From WRKB01 sp031551145 (lineage in GTDB: Bacteria > Desulfobacterota > Desulfovibrionia > Desulfovibrionales > Desulfovibrionaceae), in NCBI GenBank assembly GCA_031551145.1, contig JAVBNZ010000028.1, forward strand, positions 1-59,653: a stretch of 59,653 bases of DNA. The letters run 5' to 3'. A program made the translations under genes and the position numbers. Position 1 is the stretch's first letter, and the number at the start of each line of letters is the position of its first letter. The notes beneath the pieces are model-generated. The model saw only the letters and a program-made list of their open reading frames with translations, did not search any database and was not told where the DNA came from. Below are positions 32,337 to 40,866 of the stretch, piece by piece.

Positions 32337-33011
32337 ATGCCTGTTTTTGATATCGCCGCCTCTTTCAACCGCTTTGCGGTTGCCTGCGTGCCCGCCCTGC
32401 TGGGCATTATTCTGCACGAAGTCGCCCACGGCTGGACAGCCGAACGCTGCGGCGACCCCACGGCCCGGCTTGCCGGGCGGCTTACCCTGAACCCCGTTCC
32501 CCATATCGATCCCGCGGGGCTGCTGGTGTTCGCGATCACCAGCATCACCGGCCCCTTTGTCTTCGGCTGGGCCCGGCCCGTGCCCGTCAATCCGCGCTGG
32601 TTCGGCAACCCGCGCAGAGACATGATGCTCGTCGCCCTGTCCGGCCCCCTGACCAACATGCTGCTGGCCCTGACCTTCGCCGTGCTGCTGCGCGTGGTAC
32701 TGGGTGTTTTTCCGCCCGGGGAATGGATAGACGTAAACAGCTACCGCTTTGTGCTGCGCATGCTCCAAACCGGAGTGCTCATCAACTTCGGTCTGGCCTG
32801 GCTGAACCTCATCCCCATCCCCCCGCTGGACGGCAGCCGCGTCGCGGCCTGGTTCATGCCGGACAAGCTCGCCTACCGCTATTACGGCCTGGAGCGCTAC
32901 GGCTTCATCATTCTGATTCTGCTGCTCGCCACGGGCGCGTTGAGCGTGGTGCTCGGGCCTCTGGTCATGGGCTCGACAAATTTTGTTCTCGACCTCGTCG
33001 GCATAGGCTGA
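32337..33011 (+). CDS. site-2 protease family (M50) membrane metalloprotease
   Basis: 224 residues, with about five hydrophobic segments. The zinc motif HEVAH is at 27-31 within the first helix. The third ligand lies in LNLIPIPPLDGSR near 157-169. The family cuts proteins inside the membrane, though this short YwhC/YdbK-like subgroup lacks a PDZ domain and has few known substrates. It is 25 nt before trpS, so they are probably co-transcribed. Confidence 0.92.
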   Translation: MPVFDIAASFNRFAVACVPALLGIILHEVAHGWTAERCGDPTARLAGRLTLNPVPHIDPAGLLVFAITSITGPFVFGWARPVPVNPRWFGNPRRDMMLVALSGPLTNMLLALTFAVLLRVVLGVFPPGEWIDVNSYRFVLRMLQTGVLINFGLAWLNLIPIPPLDGSRVAAWFMPDKLAYRYYGLERYGFIILILLLATGALSVVLGPLVMGSTNFVLDLVGIG

Positions 33012-33036
33012 CATATCACATCGTTGCGGAGACACC

Positions 33037-34026
33037 ATGAACAGCCATGCGACACGTACGGTTTCGGGCATGCGGCCCACCGGCCCCCTGCACATCGGGC
33101 ATTATTTCAGCGTGCTCAAGAACTGGATCGCCATGCAGGAGACGGATCACTGCCTCTTTTTCGCCGCCGACCTGCACGCGCTGACCAGCGATTACGCTAG
33201 GCCCGAGGGCATACGCAGCCACACCACGGAATTGATCAAGGACTGGCTGGCGGCCGGCCTTGATCCGGAAAAATGCATTATTTTCCGCCAATCCTCGGTC
33301 AAGGCCCATGCGGAACTGGCGCTTTTGCTCGGCATGCTCACCCCGGTCTCCTGGCTGGAACGCAACCCCAGCTACAAGGAGCAGCAGCAGGAAATCCGCG
33401 ACAAGGACCTCGGCAACTTCGGCTTTCTCGGCTATCCCGTACTGATGGCGGCGGATATTCTGCTCTATCGTTCCACCTTCGTGCCTGTGGGGCAGGATCA
33501 GGTTCCCCATCTGGAACTGACGCGCGAAATTGCCCGCCGCTTCAACCATTTTTACGGTTCCTTCTTTCCCGAACCCGCGGCCCGGCTGACCGAATTTCCC
33601 AAATGCCCCGGCCTGGACGGGCGCAAGATGTCGAAAAGCTACGGCAACGCCATTGCCCTGACCGACAGCCCCGAAGAGATCGAACGCAAAATCAAGGGCA
33701 TGTTCACCGATCCCGCCCGCCTGCGCAAAAGCGACCCCGGCAGGCCGGACGAATGCAACCTCTTCCCCTACCACAAATTGCTCTGCGACGTGCAGACGCA
33801 GGCCGAAATCCGTGAAAACTGCACGCAGGCCAAACTCGGCTGCGTGGACTGCAAAAAGATCTTTCTCGAAAAACTGCTTGAGGAACTGAACCCGCTGCGC
33901 TCCCGCAGGAAATTTCTCGATGCCAATCCCCACCTGGTGCATGAAGTGCTCGCCCAGGGCAATACCGAGGCGCGCAAACTCGCCGCCTCCGCCATGACCC
34001 GGGTGCGGCGGTGTATGGGCTTGTAA
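33037..34026 (+). CDS. trpS: tryptophanyl-tRNA synthetase
   Basis: 329 residues, the usual bacterial length. The class I HIGH motif appears as PTGPLHIGHYF (14-24) and the KMSKS loop as GRKMSKSYGN (near 196-205). The start follows a GCGGAGAC site. Three Cys near the C-terminus (CTQAKLGCVDCKK) could bind a metal, as in some homologues. Confidence 0.96.
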   Translation: MNSHATRTVSGMRPTGPLHIGHYFSVLKNWIAMQETDHCLFFAADLHALTSDYARPEGIRSHTTELIKDWLAAGLDPEKCIIFRQSSVKAHAELALLLGMLTPVSWLERNPSYKEQQQEIRDKDLGNFGFLGYPVLMAADILLYRSTFVPVGQDQVPHLELTREIARRFNHFYGSFFPEPAARLTEFPKCPGLDGRKMSKSYGNAIALTDSPEEIERKIKGMFTDPARLRKSDPGRPDECNLFPYHKLLCDVQTQAEIRENCTQAKLGCVDCKKIFLEKLLEELNPLRSRRKFLDANPHLVHEVLAQGNTEARKLAASAMTRVRRCMGL

Positions 34027-34030
34027 GGCT

Positions 34031-34465
34031 TTGAAAATTCTCGCCCTTGATTACGGTTCCGCCCGCACGGGCGTTGCCGTTACCGATGCGGGCGGGCGCA
34101 TGGCCTTTCCGCGCGGCGTGCTGCGCAAGAACACGCGCGAGGCCTTTTTTGCCGAACTTCTGGCCCTCGTCCTGGCGGAAGGCCCGCAGGCCGTGGTCGT
34201 GGGCCTGCCCCTGCACGCGGACGGCGCGGAAAGTCTCACCACCCGCGAGGCGCGCAACTTTGCCGCGAGCCTCAAACGCCGCTTGACGCCTCTTATGGAT
34301 ATTCCCCTGTATTTCATGGAAGAAGAACTCAGCACCTATGAGGCGGAAGAACAGTTGCGCGCTGCGGGCCGCAGAATCAAATCCGGGGATCTTGACCAAC
34401 AGGCCGCGGTGCGTATTCTGGAATCGTTCCTCGCCCAGCCTCAAGCCCGACGGAAACCCGTATGA
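34031..34465 (+). CDS. ruvX: Holliday junction resolvase-like protein RuvX (YqgF)
   Basis: A TTG start at 34031, 4 nt after trpS; no ATG is available near the conserved N-terminus. The protein has 144 residues. The RNase H-like motifs are LALDYGSARTGVAVTD (4-19), VVVGLPLHADG near 57 and YFMEEELSTYEAE near 95, with a final Asp in DLDQQAAVRIL. The family acts in 16S pre-rRNA 5' processing in E. coli. Its stop overlaps mltG. Confidence 0.92.
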   Translation: MKILALDYGSARTGVAVTDAGGRMAFPRGVLRKNTREAFFAELLALVLAEGPQAVVVGLPLHADGAESLTTREARNFAASLKRRLTPLMDIPLYFMEEELSTYEAEEQLRAAGRRIKSGDLDQQAAVRILESFLAQPQARRKPV

Positions 34466-35517
34466 AAACCTTTATGCGCCTCCTTCTGCTCTGCCTGCTG
34501 CTCATCGTCTGCGCGGCGGGCTATCTGGGCTTTGAGGCATGGCGCTTTCTCTCCACTCCTCCGTCGAGTCCGGGCACGGACGTACTTTTTGACGTCGAAG
34601 CCGGCGCATTTTTTTCAAAAACGGCGGATCAGCTGGAAAAAAAGGGCCTGACCACCAGCGCGAAAAACCTGATCCGGCTCGCCCGCTGGAAAAAATGGGA
34701 CAACCGCCTCCAGGCCGGGCGCTTTCAACTCAACAGCGGCATGCTGCCCGAGCAGTTGCTCGACCAGCTTGTCAACGGCCGGGCTCTGCTCTACCGCCTC
34801 ACCCTGCGCGAAGGCCTGACCTGGTGGGAGACCGCCAAAATCATCGAAGACGCCGGCTTTGCCAAGGCCGAGGATTTCCGCGCCATAATCTTCGACCCGG
34901 AATTTCTGCGTCACCACGGCATTCCCTTCCATAATGCCGAGGGCTTTCTCTACCCCGACACCTATCTGCTGAAAAAGGCGGATGTGCCCGATATCGCCGC
35001 CGCCCGCGCCGTGGCCAATCGCCTGGTGGACACCTTCCGGCAGAAAACCGCCGCCCTGAGCCCGGACGGCGTCCGCCTTAAGGGACAGGAACTTCGCCGC
35101 ATCCTCATCCTGGCCTCGATCGTGGAAAAGGAAAGCGCCCTGCCCGAAGAACGCCCCCGCGTGGCCGGCGTGTACGCCAACCGTATGAAGATCAACATGC
35201 CCCTTCAGGCCGATCCCACCGTCATCTACGGCCTGGGCCCGCGCTTTGACGGCAACCTGCGCCGCGCCCAGCTCGACGATTCCAACAATCTGTACAACAC
35301 CTACAAACTGCCCGGCCTGCCGCCCGGCCCGATCTGCTCGCCCGGCCTCTCGGCCGTCAAGGCCGCGCTGGCCCCGGAAGAGAACAACTATCTTTATTTC
35401 GTCGCCAGGGGCGACGGCGGCCATGTTTTCAGCACCAACCTGAACGATCACAACCGCGCCGTACGCCAATGGGTGCAGTTTCAGCGCGATCAACGCAAAA
35501 AAGAGAATACGCCGTGA
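34462..35517 (+). CDS. mltG: endolytic murein transglycosylase MltG
   Basis: 351 residues; the ATG overlaps the ruvX stop (ATGA). One N-terminal membrane helix (about 5-25) anchors it in the inner membrane facing the periplasm. The catalytic Glu lies in ILASIVEKESALPEERPRVAGVYANRM, followed by PLQADPTVIYGLG and a late DSNNLYNTYKLPGLPPGPICSPG. The YceG-like family cuts nascent glycan strands and sets their length. Confidence 0.95.
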   Translation: MKTFMRLLLLCLLLIVCAAGYLGFEAWRFLSTPPSSPGTDVLFDVEAGAFFSKTADQLEKKGLTTSAKNLIRLARWKKWDNRLQAGRFQLNSGMLPEQLLDQLVNGRALLYRLTLREGLTWWETAKIIEDAGFAKAEDFRAIIFDPEFLRHHGIPFHNAEGFLYPDTYLLKKADVPDIAAARAVANRLVDTFRQKTAALSPDGVRLKGQELRRILILASIVEKESALPEERPRVAGVYANRMKINMPLQADPTVIYGLGPRFDGNLRRAQLDDSNNLYNTYKLPGLPPGPICSPGLSAVKAALAPEENNYLYFVARGDGGHVFSTNLNDHNRAVRQWVQFQRDQRKKENTP

Positions 35518-35750
35518 AATACCTTATTATGGAAGATTTTTCAGGCCGGCCCGTTGCTTTCATCTTTCCCAGGCGCGTCGATCACGCGGACATGCGCGAA
35601 CAACTCCCTTACAAGAGCGCCTTTGCCGCGGGCTATGTGGAACTGCGGGAAGGAGGCATACACTGCTTCGGAGGGCACGCGGAACTGGGGCTCCACTCCC
35701 GCCCGGAGGATGCGGCCTTTATCTGTGATTGCCTGCGACAACGCGACTGA
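35514..35750 (+). CDS. small conserved-looking hypothetical protein
   Basis: A GTG start overlapping the mltG stop (GTGA) gives 78 residues; ATG at 35529 is an alternative start. The sequence is KYLIMEDFSGRPVAFIFPRRVDHADM, then an ELREGGIHCFGGHAELGL stretch and a C-terminal DAAFICDCLRQ. It is cytoplasmic with no recognised family. The coupling to mltG and normal base use support a real gene. Confidence 0.65.
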   Translation: MKYLIMEDFSGRPVAFIFPRRVDHADMREQLPYKSAFAAGYVELREGGIHCFGGHAELGLHSRPEDAAFICDCLRQRD

Positions 35751-35968
35751 CGGAGGCGCGTCTTTTTGTGTGATACTTCGTCAGACGTGTTTTCCGCTCC
35801 GGGGCAGGACAGAAGCGTCGGCGGCGCGGATTTTCGCGTGATGCCGCGTCAGGTTTCGTTTTTTATTCCGGTCATGGACGAAAGAGTCCACTCCCTTCAT
35901 AAAAAACTCACCTTCCTTGCCTGACGCGAAAAAACGCACCGCCGTGAAACGACAGATGTGAACTTTCT

Positions 35969-37339
35969 ATGGCCGAAACAAAAGGGCTGATCATCGCCGC
36001 CACCCGCAGCGGCGGCGGAAAAACAAGCGTCTGCCTGGCGCTGGCCGCCGCGCTCGCGCGGCGCGGCCTGACCGTGCAGTGCTGCAAGATAGGCCCGGAT
36101 TTCATCGATCCCGGCCATCACCGGGTCGTCAGTTCACGTCCCTCCTACAACCTCGATTCCTGGATGAACGGCCCCGAAGGCGTTTTGCGCACGGCGGCCC
36201 ATGCCCTGCGCCGCGAACCCGCTCCGGACGTGCTGCTTGTTGAAGGCGTGATGGGCCTTTTTGACGGCGCGCACGCCGGGCCGGGCAACGGCTCCACGGC
36301 CGAAACCGCCCTGCTGCTCAATCTGCCCGTGCTCCTGCTGCTCGACGCCTCGGGCATGGCCCAGTCCGTCGCGGCCCTGGCCGAAGGCTTTGTGCGCCGG
36401 CAGCCCGCCCTGCGCTTCGCCGGTCTGGCCTGCACCGGCGTGGGCGGCCCCGGCCATCAGGCCATGTTGCGCGAAGCCCTGCACGACGCGCCCGCCCCCC
36501 TGCTCGGTCTGCTGACCAAAAAAGACGCGCCGGCATTGCCCGCCCGCCGCCTGGGGCTGGTCACCGCGCATGAAGCGCCTCTTTCGCCCGAAGAACAGGA
36601 TCGCCTGGCCGGCTTACTCGAAGAGCAACTCGACATCGACGCCCTGCTGCGCGACCTGCCGGCCGTCGATCTTCCTCCCGTCCCGCCGCCTGCTTCGAAA
36701 ACCGGCGGCCGGCGCGTGGCCGTGGCGTTTGACGCCGCCTTCTGCTTTCTCTATCCCGATCTTCCGGAAATGCTCGAGGAAAGCGGTGCGCATTGCGCCT
36801 TCTTCTCCCCGCTGGAAGACGCCGGCCTGCCGGAAGCGGAGCTGCTCTATCTGCCCGGCGGCTACCCCGAGCTTTTTGCCGCGCGCCTGGCGGCCAACGC
36901 TTCCCTGCGCGAAGCTCTGCGCGCCTTTGCGGCCTCGGGCAGACCCGTGTACGGCGAATGCGGCGGCTATATCTACCTCATGGAAAGCGTGCGCGCGGAC
37001 GGCGTCGAATATCCCATGAGCGGCCTGCTGCCCCTGCGCTGCGACGCGGGCGCACAACGCGCCGCTCTGGGCTACAGGCAGGTGCGCCCGGCCGGGCCGG
37101 GCTTTTTTGCCCCGAACGAAGAAAAGCCTGTCGGGCGCGGGCACGAGTTCCATTACGCCCGCCTCACGCACAGGCCGTCCGGACTGCCGGCCCTCTGGCT
37201 GCCGGAGGATCGCACGGGCAAAGCGCTCGCCCCCGAAGGAACCCTGTCCGGCAACGTCGCCGGTTCCTGGGTGCATCTCGCGCCCCACGGAGCCAAAGCG
37301 CTCTGGAACAATTTTCTGCGCGCCGGAGCCCGAACATGA
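35969..37339 (+). CDS. cbiA: cobyrinate a,c-diamide synthase
   Basis: 456 residues. It amidates cobyrinate using glutamine and ATP in cobalamin synthesis. The N-terminal dethiobiotin-synthetase-like domain has TRSGGGKTSVCLALA (12-26), CKIGPDFIDPGHH, and VEGVMGLFDG. The C-terminal glutaminase domain has the catalytic Cys in PVYGECGGYIYLM near 332, with GHEFHYARL near 390. It overlaps the next gene by 4 nt. No B12 riboswitch was seen in the 218-nt gap upstream. Confidence 0.95.
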   Translation: MAETKGLIIAATRSGGGKTSVCLALAAALARRGLTVQCCKIGPDFIDPGHHRVVSSRPSYNLDSWMNGPEGVLRTAAHALRREPAPDVLLVEGVMGLFDGAHAGPGNGSTAETALLLNLPVLLLLDASGMAQSVAALAEGFVRRQPALRFAGLACTGVGGPGHQAMLREALHDAPAPLLGLLTKKDAPALPARRLGLVTAHEAPLSPEEQDRLAGLLEEQLDIDALLRDLPAVDLPPVPPPASKTGGRRVAVAFDAAFCFLYPDLPEMLEESGAHCAFFSPLEDAGLPEAELLYLPGGYPELFAARLAANASLREALRAFAASGRPVYGECGGYIYLMESVRADGVEYPMSGLLPLRCDAGAQRAALGYRQVRPAGPGFFAPNEEKPVGRGHEFHYARLTHRPSGLPALWLPEDRTGKALAPEGTLSGNVAGSWVHLAPHGAKALWNNFLRAGART

Positions 37340-37965
37340 AGGACGCCGCCCTGCTCAATCCCCGTGAAATAGAAGCCCGCTCCTTTGCGATCATCGACGC
37401 GGAAATCGCCGCAAAACCCTTTACGGGCGACGCCTGGAGCGTTGCGCGCCGCCTCATCCACACCTGCGGCGATGTGGACATCCTGCCCCGGCTCGTCCTG
37501 CCCGACGCCGCCGTGGCCGCCGGAGTGGCCGCCCTGCACGCGGGGGCGCCCGTGTTCACGGACACGCGCATGGCCGTTCACGGCATTCCGGCGCGCCGCC
37601 TGGACGCCCTGGGCACCAGCGCCTGCTCCCTGCTCTCCCTGCCCGGCGTTAAAGCGCGCGCCAAGGCGGAGGACATCACCCTTTCCCGCGCGGCCGTGCT
37701 CGAAGGCGCGCCCCTGCTTGCCGGCAGCATTGTCGCCATAGGCAACGCGCCCACCGCCCTGCTCGCTCTGCTCGAGCTGCTCGGCAACGGACTCCCGCCT
37801 CCGGCCCTCATCGTCGGCATGCCCGTCGGCTTTGTCAACGCCGCTGAATCAAAAGAACTTCTCGCGGCGAGCCCGTACCCCCATCTCACCCTGCTCGGCC
37901 GCAAGGGAGGTTCTCCCCTCGCCGCGGCGGCGGTCAACGCCCTGGCTGAGTTGGCGCTGAGATAG
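37336..37965 (+). CDS. cobH: precorrin-8X methylmutase
   Basis: ATG at 37336 overlaps the cbiA stop; 209 residues (CobH/CbiC). It moves a methyl group to form cobyrinate/hydrogenobyrinate. Motifs include RRLIHTCGDVDILPRL (35-50, with the catalytic His), VFTDTRMAVHGI, AIGNAPTALLALLEL and ALIVGMPVGFVNAAESKELL. It ends 9 nt before the convergent pstA stop. Confidence 0.95.
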   Translation: MKDAALLNPREIEARSFAIIDAEIAAKPFTGDAWSVARRLIHTCGDVDILPRLVLPDAAVAAGVAALHAGAPVFTDTRMAVHGIPARRLDALGTSACSLLSLPGVKARAKAEDITLSRAAVLEGAPLLAGSIVAIGNAPTALLALLELLGNGLPPPALIVGMPVGFVNAAESKELLAASPYPHLTLLGRKGGSPLAAAAVNALAELALR

Positions 37966-37974
37966 GCGCCGCCT

Positions 37975-38856
37975 CTAACTCCTCGTTCTCAACCTGTCCC
38001 GCAGGATGAGGGCCGCGGCGTTCATGCCGAGCACAAGCAGGATGAGCACCAGAGCGGTGCCGTACTGAAGGGGGCGGGTTTTCTCGATGTCCGTGCCGGC
38101 GGTGGCAAGCACGTACATGTGATAGGGCAGCGCCATGACGGAACTGAACAGGGAATCCGGCGTTTTCGGAGTATAGAAGACCGCCGCCGTGAACATCACG
38201 GCCGCCGTCTCCCCGGCCGCGCGCGCCGTGCCCAGCACCGCGCCGGTTAGAACACCCGGCAGGGCGCAGGGCAGCACCACGCGGGCTATGGTCTGGCCCT
38301 TGCCCGCGCCCAGGGCGAAGGAGGCTTCGCGGTAGGTGTCGGGCACCTGGCGCAGGGCTTCTTCCGCCGTGCTGATGATCAGCGGCAGGGCCAGCACGGC
38401 CAGAGTGAGCACGCCGGAAAGAATACTTACGCCGAAGCCGCACCAGGTGACAAAAAACGCCAGGCCGAACAAGCCGAAAATCACCGAGGGCACGCCGGCC
38501 AGATTGTTCACGCCCAAACGCACCAGCGAGGCGAAGCGGCTTCTGCCGGCATATTCGTGCAGATACACGGCCGTGGCCGTGCCCAGGGGAAAGGCCACCA
38601 CTATAGCGCCCAGGGAAAGATAAAAGGTGCCCAGAATGCAGGGCCATATGCCGCCGGCCGTCATCATGCGCCGGGGCGGCTCGGTGAGAAATTCCCAGGA
38701 GAGCGCCGGCAGGCCGCGCACCAGTAAAAACGCGCACACGCCGATCAGGGCCGCGATGTTGATCAGCGCGCAGCAGCGCAGCAACGCGAACATGACCTTT
38801 TCCAACCTCAGGCGGCTCCCGGCGTTTGTCGCGCCTGTCGCGTTTATCTGCGTCAT
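37975..38856 (-). CDS. pstA: phosphate ABC transporter permease PstA
   Basis: 293 residues with about six membrane helices. The ABC permease loop is seen in ASFALGAGKGQTIARVVLPCALPGVLTG. A periplasmic part (VRGLPALSWEFLTEPPRRMM) sits after the first helix. The start overlaps the pstC stop (ATGA). With PstC it forms the inner-membrane channel for phosphate. The ATPase gene pstB is on the opposite strand beyond phoR. Confidence 0.93.
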   Translation of the reverse strand: MTQINATGATNAGSRLRLEKVMFALLRCCALINIAALIGVCAFLLVRGLPALSWEFLTEPPRRMMTAGGIWPCILGTFYLSLGAIVVAFPLGTATAVYLHEYAGRSRFASLVRLGVNNLAGVPSVIFGLFGLAFFVTWCGFGVSILSGVLTLAVLALPLIISTAEEALRQVPDTYREASFALGAGKGQTIARVVLPCALPGVLTGAVLGTARAAGETAAVMFTAAVFYTPKTPDSLFSSVMALPYHMYVLATAGTDIEKTRPLQYGTALVLILLVLGMNAAALILRDRLRTRS

Positions 38857-39755
38857 AAGCTCGAACTTCCTGTCTGTTTGCAGCGCTGCGCCACATAGTG
38901 GGCCGCTATGTTGAAGCAGAAGGTGAAAAGGAAGAGCGCCAGACCCGTGGCGAACAGGGCGTGATAGTGCGGGCCGCCGAAAGGCGCTTCCGCCATTTCC
39001 GCCGCAATGGAAGCCGGCATGGGCCGCACGGGATCGAAGATCGATTCCGGGATCATGGCCGCGCCCCCGGCCACCATCAGCACCACCATGGTCTCGCCTA
39101 TGGCGCGCGACATGCCCAGCATCACCGCCGTGCCTATACCGGAAAGCGCGGCCGGCAGCACCACTTTTCGCGTGGTTTCCCAGCGCGTGGCGCCCAGAGC
39201 CAGCGAAGCCTCGCGCAAAGCGCGCGGCACGGCGAACAACGCGTCCTCCGAAACGGAGCAGATCGTGGGCACGCTCATAAAGGCCAGCATCAGGGCCGCG
39301 TTGAACATGTTGAGCCCCGTGTTCAGGTCAAAAGTCTCCTGCAGAAAAGGCGCAACCACCACCATGCCGAAAAATCCGATAACCACCGAAGGCAGGGCCG
39401 CCAGCAATTCGATGAAGGGTTTGACCACCCGCCGCACGCCGTCCGATGCGATCTCCGTCAGACAGGCCGCGCTGAAAACGCCCAAGGGCACGGCCATGCA
39501 GGCCGAAAGCAGCGTTACGCTCACGGAACCGACAATCAGTGCCAGAATGCCGAAATCCGGCGGCTCGGCCGTGGGATACCAGAATTTGCCGAAAAAAAAG
39601 TCCGCGGGGCTGTAGGATGTGAACAGGGGCAGGCCCTCGGCGAACAGAAAAATCATGATGCCGAGCAGGGCCGCCAGGGAGGTGGCGGCCACTCCCGCCA
39701 GCGCAAGGCGCAGGCAGCGTTCTTTCCAGGGTTCATGTGTCATATTGCAACCCAT
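38853..39755 (-). CDS. pstC: phosphate ABC transporter permease PstC
   Basis: 300 residues from ATG at 39755; ATG at 39743 and GTG at 39776 are also possible, and none has a strong ribosome binding site. It has six membrane helices, the family motif SYSPADFFFGKFWYPTAEPP after the first, and the permease loop EASLALGATRWETTRKVVLPAALSGI. A stem-loop lies between pstS and this gene, which could lower permease levels relative to the binding protein. Confidence 0.92.
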   Translation of the reverse strand: MGCNMTHEPWKERCLRLALAGVAATSLAALLGIMIFLFAEGLPLFTSYSPADFFFGKFWYPTAEPPDFGILALIVGSVSVTLLSACMAVPLGVFSAACLTEIASDGVRRVVKPFIELLAALPSVVIGFFGMVVVAPFLQETFDLNTGLNMFNAALMLAFMSVPTICSVSEDALFAVPRALREASLALGATRWETTRKVVLPAALSGIGTAVMLGMSRAIGETMVVLMVAGGAAMIPESIFDPVRPMPASIAAEMAEAPFGGPHYHALFATGLALFLFTFCFNIAAHYVAQRCKQTGSSSL

Positions 39756-39793
39756 ATCGCTTTGCCGGAAAAACACGGTTTTCCGGCCCGCTC

Positions 39794-39824
39794 CGGCGGG
39801 CAGGGGAATCCCCCCTACCCGCCG
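39794..39824 (-). other. stem-loop between pstS and pstC
   Basis: CGGCGGG (39794-39800) pairs with CCCGCCG (39818-39824), and inner AGGGG with CCCCT, around one mismatch and a 5-nt loop. It follows the pstS stop by 15 nt on the minus strand. Such structures often stabilise the upstream mRNA or partly stop transcription, giving more binding protein than permease. Confidence 0.6.
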
Positions 39825-39839
39825 AGCTGTCCAACTGCT

Positions 39840-40661
39840 CTACTTTTTCGGCAGGGGGATGAAGCCGGTTTCCTTGACGGCCTTCTGTCCCTTGAGGGGA
39901 TCGAGTATATAGTCCACGAGCTTTTTCACTTCGCCCCGAGGCGCGCCGTTGGTGAAAATATACAGCTCGCGGGCAATGGGCCATTGTCCGGAAAGCGCGC
40001 TTTCGGGCGTGGCCTTGAGGCTGCCTATATCCAGTCCCTTGGTGCTTTTGTCGTGATAGCCGAAGCCGATGTAGCCGATCGCGTTGGGGTTTTTGGAAAC
40101 GGCCTGCACCACGGCGCCGTTGGAGGCCTGGAGCAGGGCGGCGGGGGTGACCCTTTGCTTGTTCATGATCTTTTCCTCCCAGGTTTCATAGGTGCCCGAG
40201 GAGGTATCGCGGGAGATGACGGCTATTTTCCTGTCCGCGCCGCCCACTTCCTTCCAGTTGGTGATCTTGCCGATATAGATGTTGCGCAGCTGTTCGACGT
40301 TGAGGGCGTTCACCGGGTTGGAAGTGTGGACGACGGGCAGCAGCGCGTCCACGGCCACGGGGATGCGCACGGGGTTGACGCCTTTGCTCTTGGCCAGCGC
40401 GCTTTCGTTGTCCTTCATGTCGCGGGAGGACATGGCGATGGTGCACAGTCCGTCTATAAGGGCCTTGATGCCGTTGCCGGAGCCGCCGCCGGAAATGACG
40501 ACGGCCGTGCCGGGATTGGAGGCCATGAAGTTTTCGGCCGTCTTCTGCATGATGGGCAGCACGGTGGTGGAACCGTTGACAATGATTTCCTGAGCGGCAA
40601 AAGCCGGCTGAATGAGGAACAGGCAAAGCGGAAGCGCGAAAAGCATCTGTTTGAGTTTCAT
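39840..40661 (-). CDS. pstS: phosphate-binding protein PstS
   Basis: 273 residues with a signal peptide ending near AFA-AQ (22/23). The phosphate-binding segments are ITVNGSTTVLP-like IIVNGSTTVLPIMQK (26-40), ISGGGSGNGIKALIDG (56-71), and SRDTSSGTYETWEEKI near 150. It is the periplasmic receptor of the Pst system. GGAG precedes the ATG, and a Pho-box-like site lies 64-81 nt upstream. Confidence 0.94.
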   Translation of the reverse strand: MKLKQMLFALPLCLFLIQPAFAAQEIIVNGSTTVLPIMQKTAENFMASNPGTAVVISGGGSGNGIKALIDGLCTIAMSSRDMKDNESALAKSKGVNPVRIPVAVDALLPVVHTSNPVNALNVEQLRNIYIGKITNWKEVGGADRKIAVISRDTSSGTYETWEEKIMNKQRVTPAALLQASNGAVVQAVSKNPNAIGYIGFGYHDKSTKGLDIGSLKATPESALSGQWPIARELYIFTNGAPRGEVKKLVDYILDPLKGQKAVKETGFIPLPKK

Positions 40662-40708
40662 ATGTGCTCCATGGTTTTTTATGCCGGATGCGTACCCGGC
40701 GTGCTTTC

Positions 40709-40742
40709 GTTATGATCCGCGTATGTGACGAAATGATGTCAA
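40709..40742 (-). promoter_or_regulatory. Pho-box-like promoter of pstS
   Basis: On the minus strand TTGACAT-CATT-TCGTCAC-ATAC (40742 to 40721) repeats a PhoB half-site (consensus CTGTCAT) every 11 nt. A -10-like CATAAC (40714-40709) follows 6 nt later. The same layout is found on the plus strand before phoB, which supports both. Confidence 0.6.
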
Positions 40743-40785
40743 CCCGCCGAAGGTATTGTGACGGACGGAATTGTTGCGTAGGCTC

Positions 40786-40819
40786 GCGTCACGCGATTGT
40801 CACAATTCCTTCATACAAA
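40786..40819 (+). promoter_or_regulatory. Pho-box-like promoter of phoB
   Basis: GCGTCAC-GCGA-TTGTCAC-AATT (40786-40807) has two half-sites 11 nt apart, then TACAAA (40814-40819) 6 nt later as -10. The geometry equals that of the divergent pstS site. The phoB ATG is at 40867. Confidence 0.6.
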
Positions 40820-40866
40820 AGCCGCGAAGCTGATGCAAATGCATATATGAAAAAAGCGGGAGACGC

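Noticed and set aside
35751..35968. cobalamin riboswitch before cbiA
   Set aside because: The gap lacks a recognisable B12 box and is short for this class.
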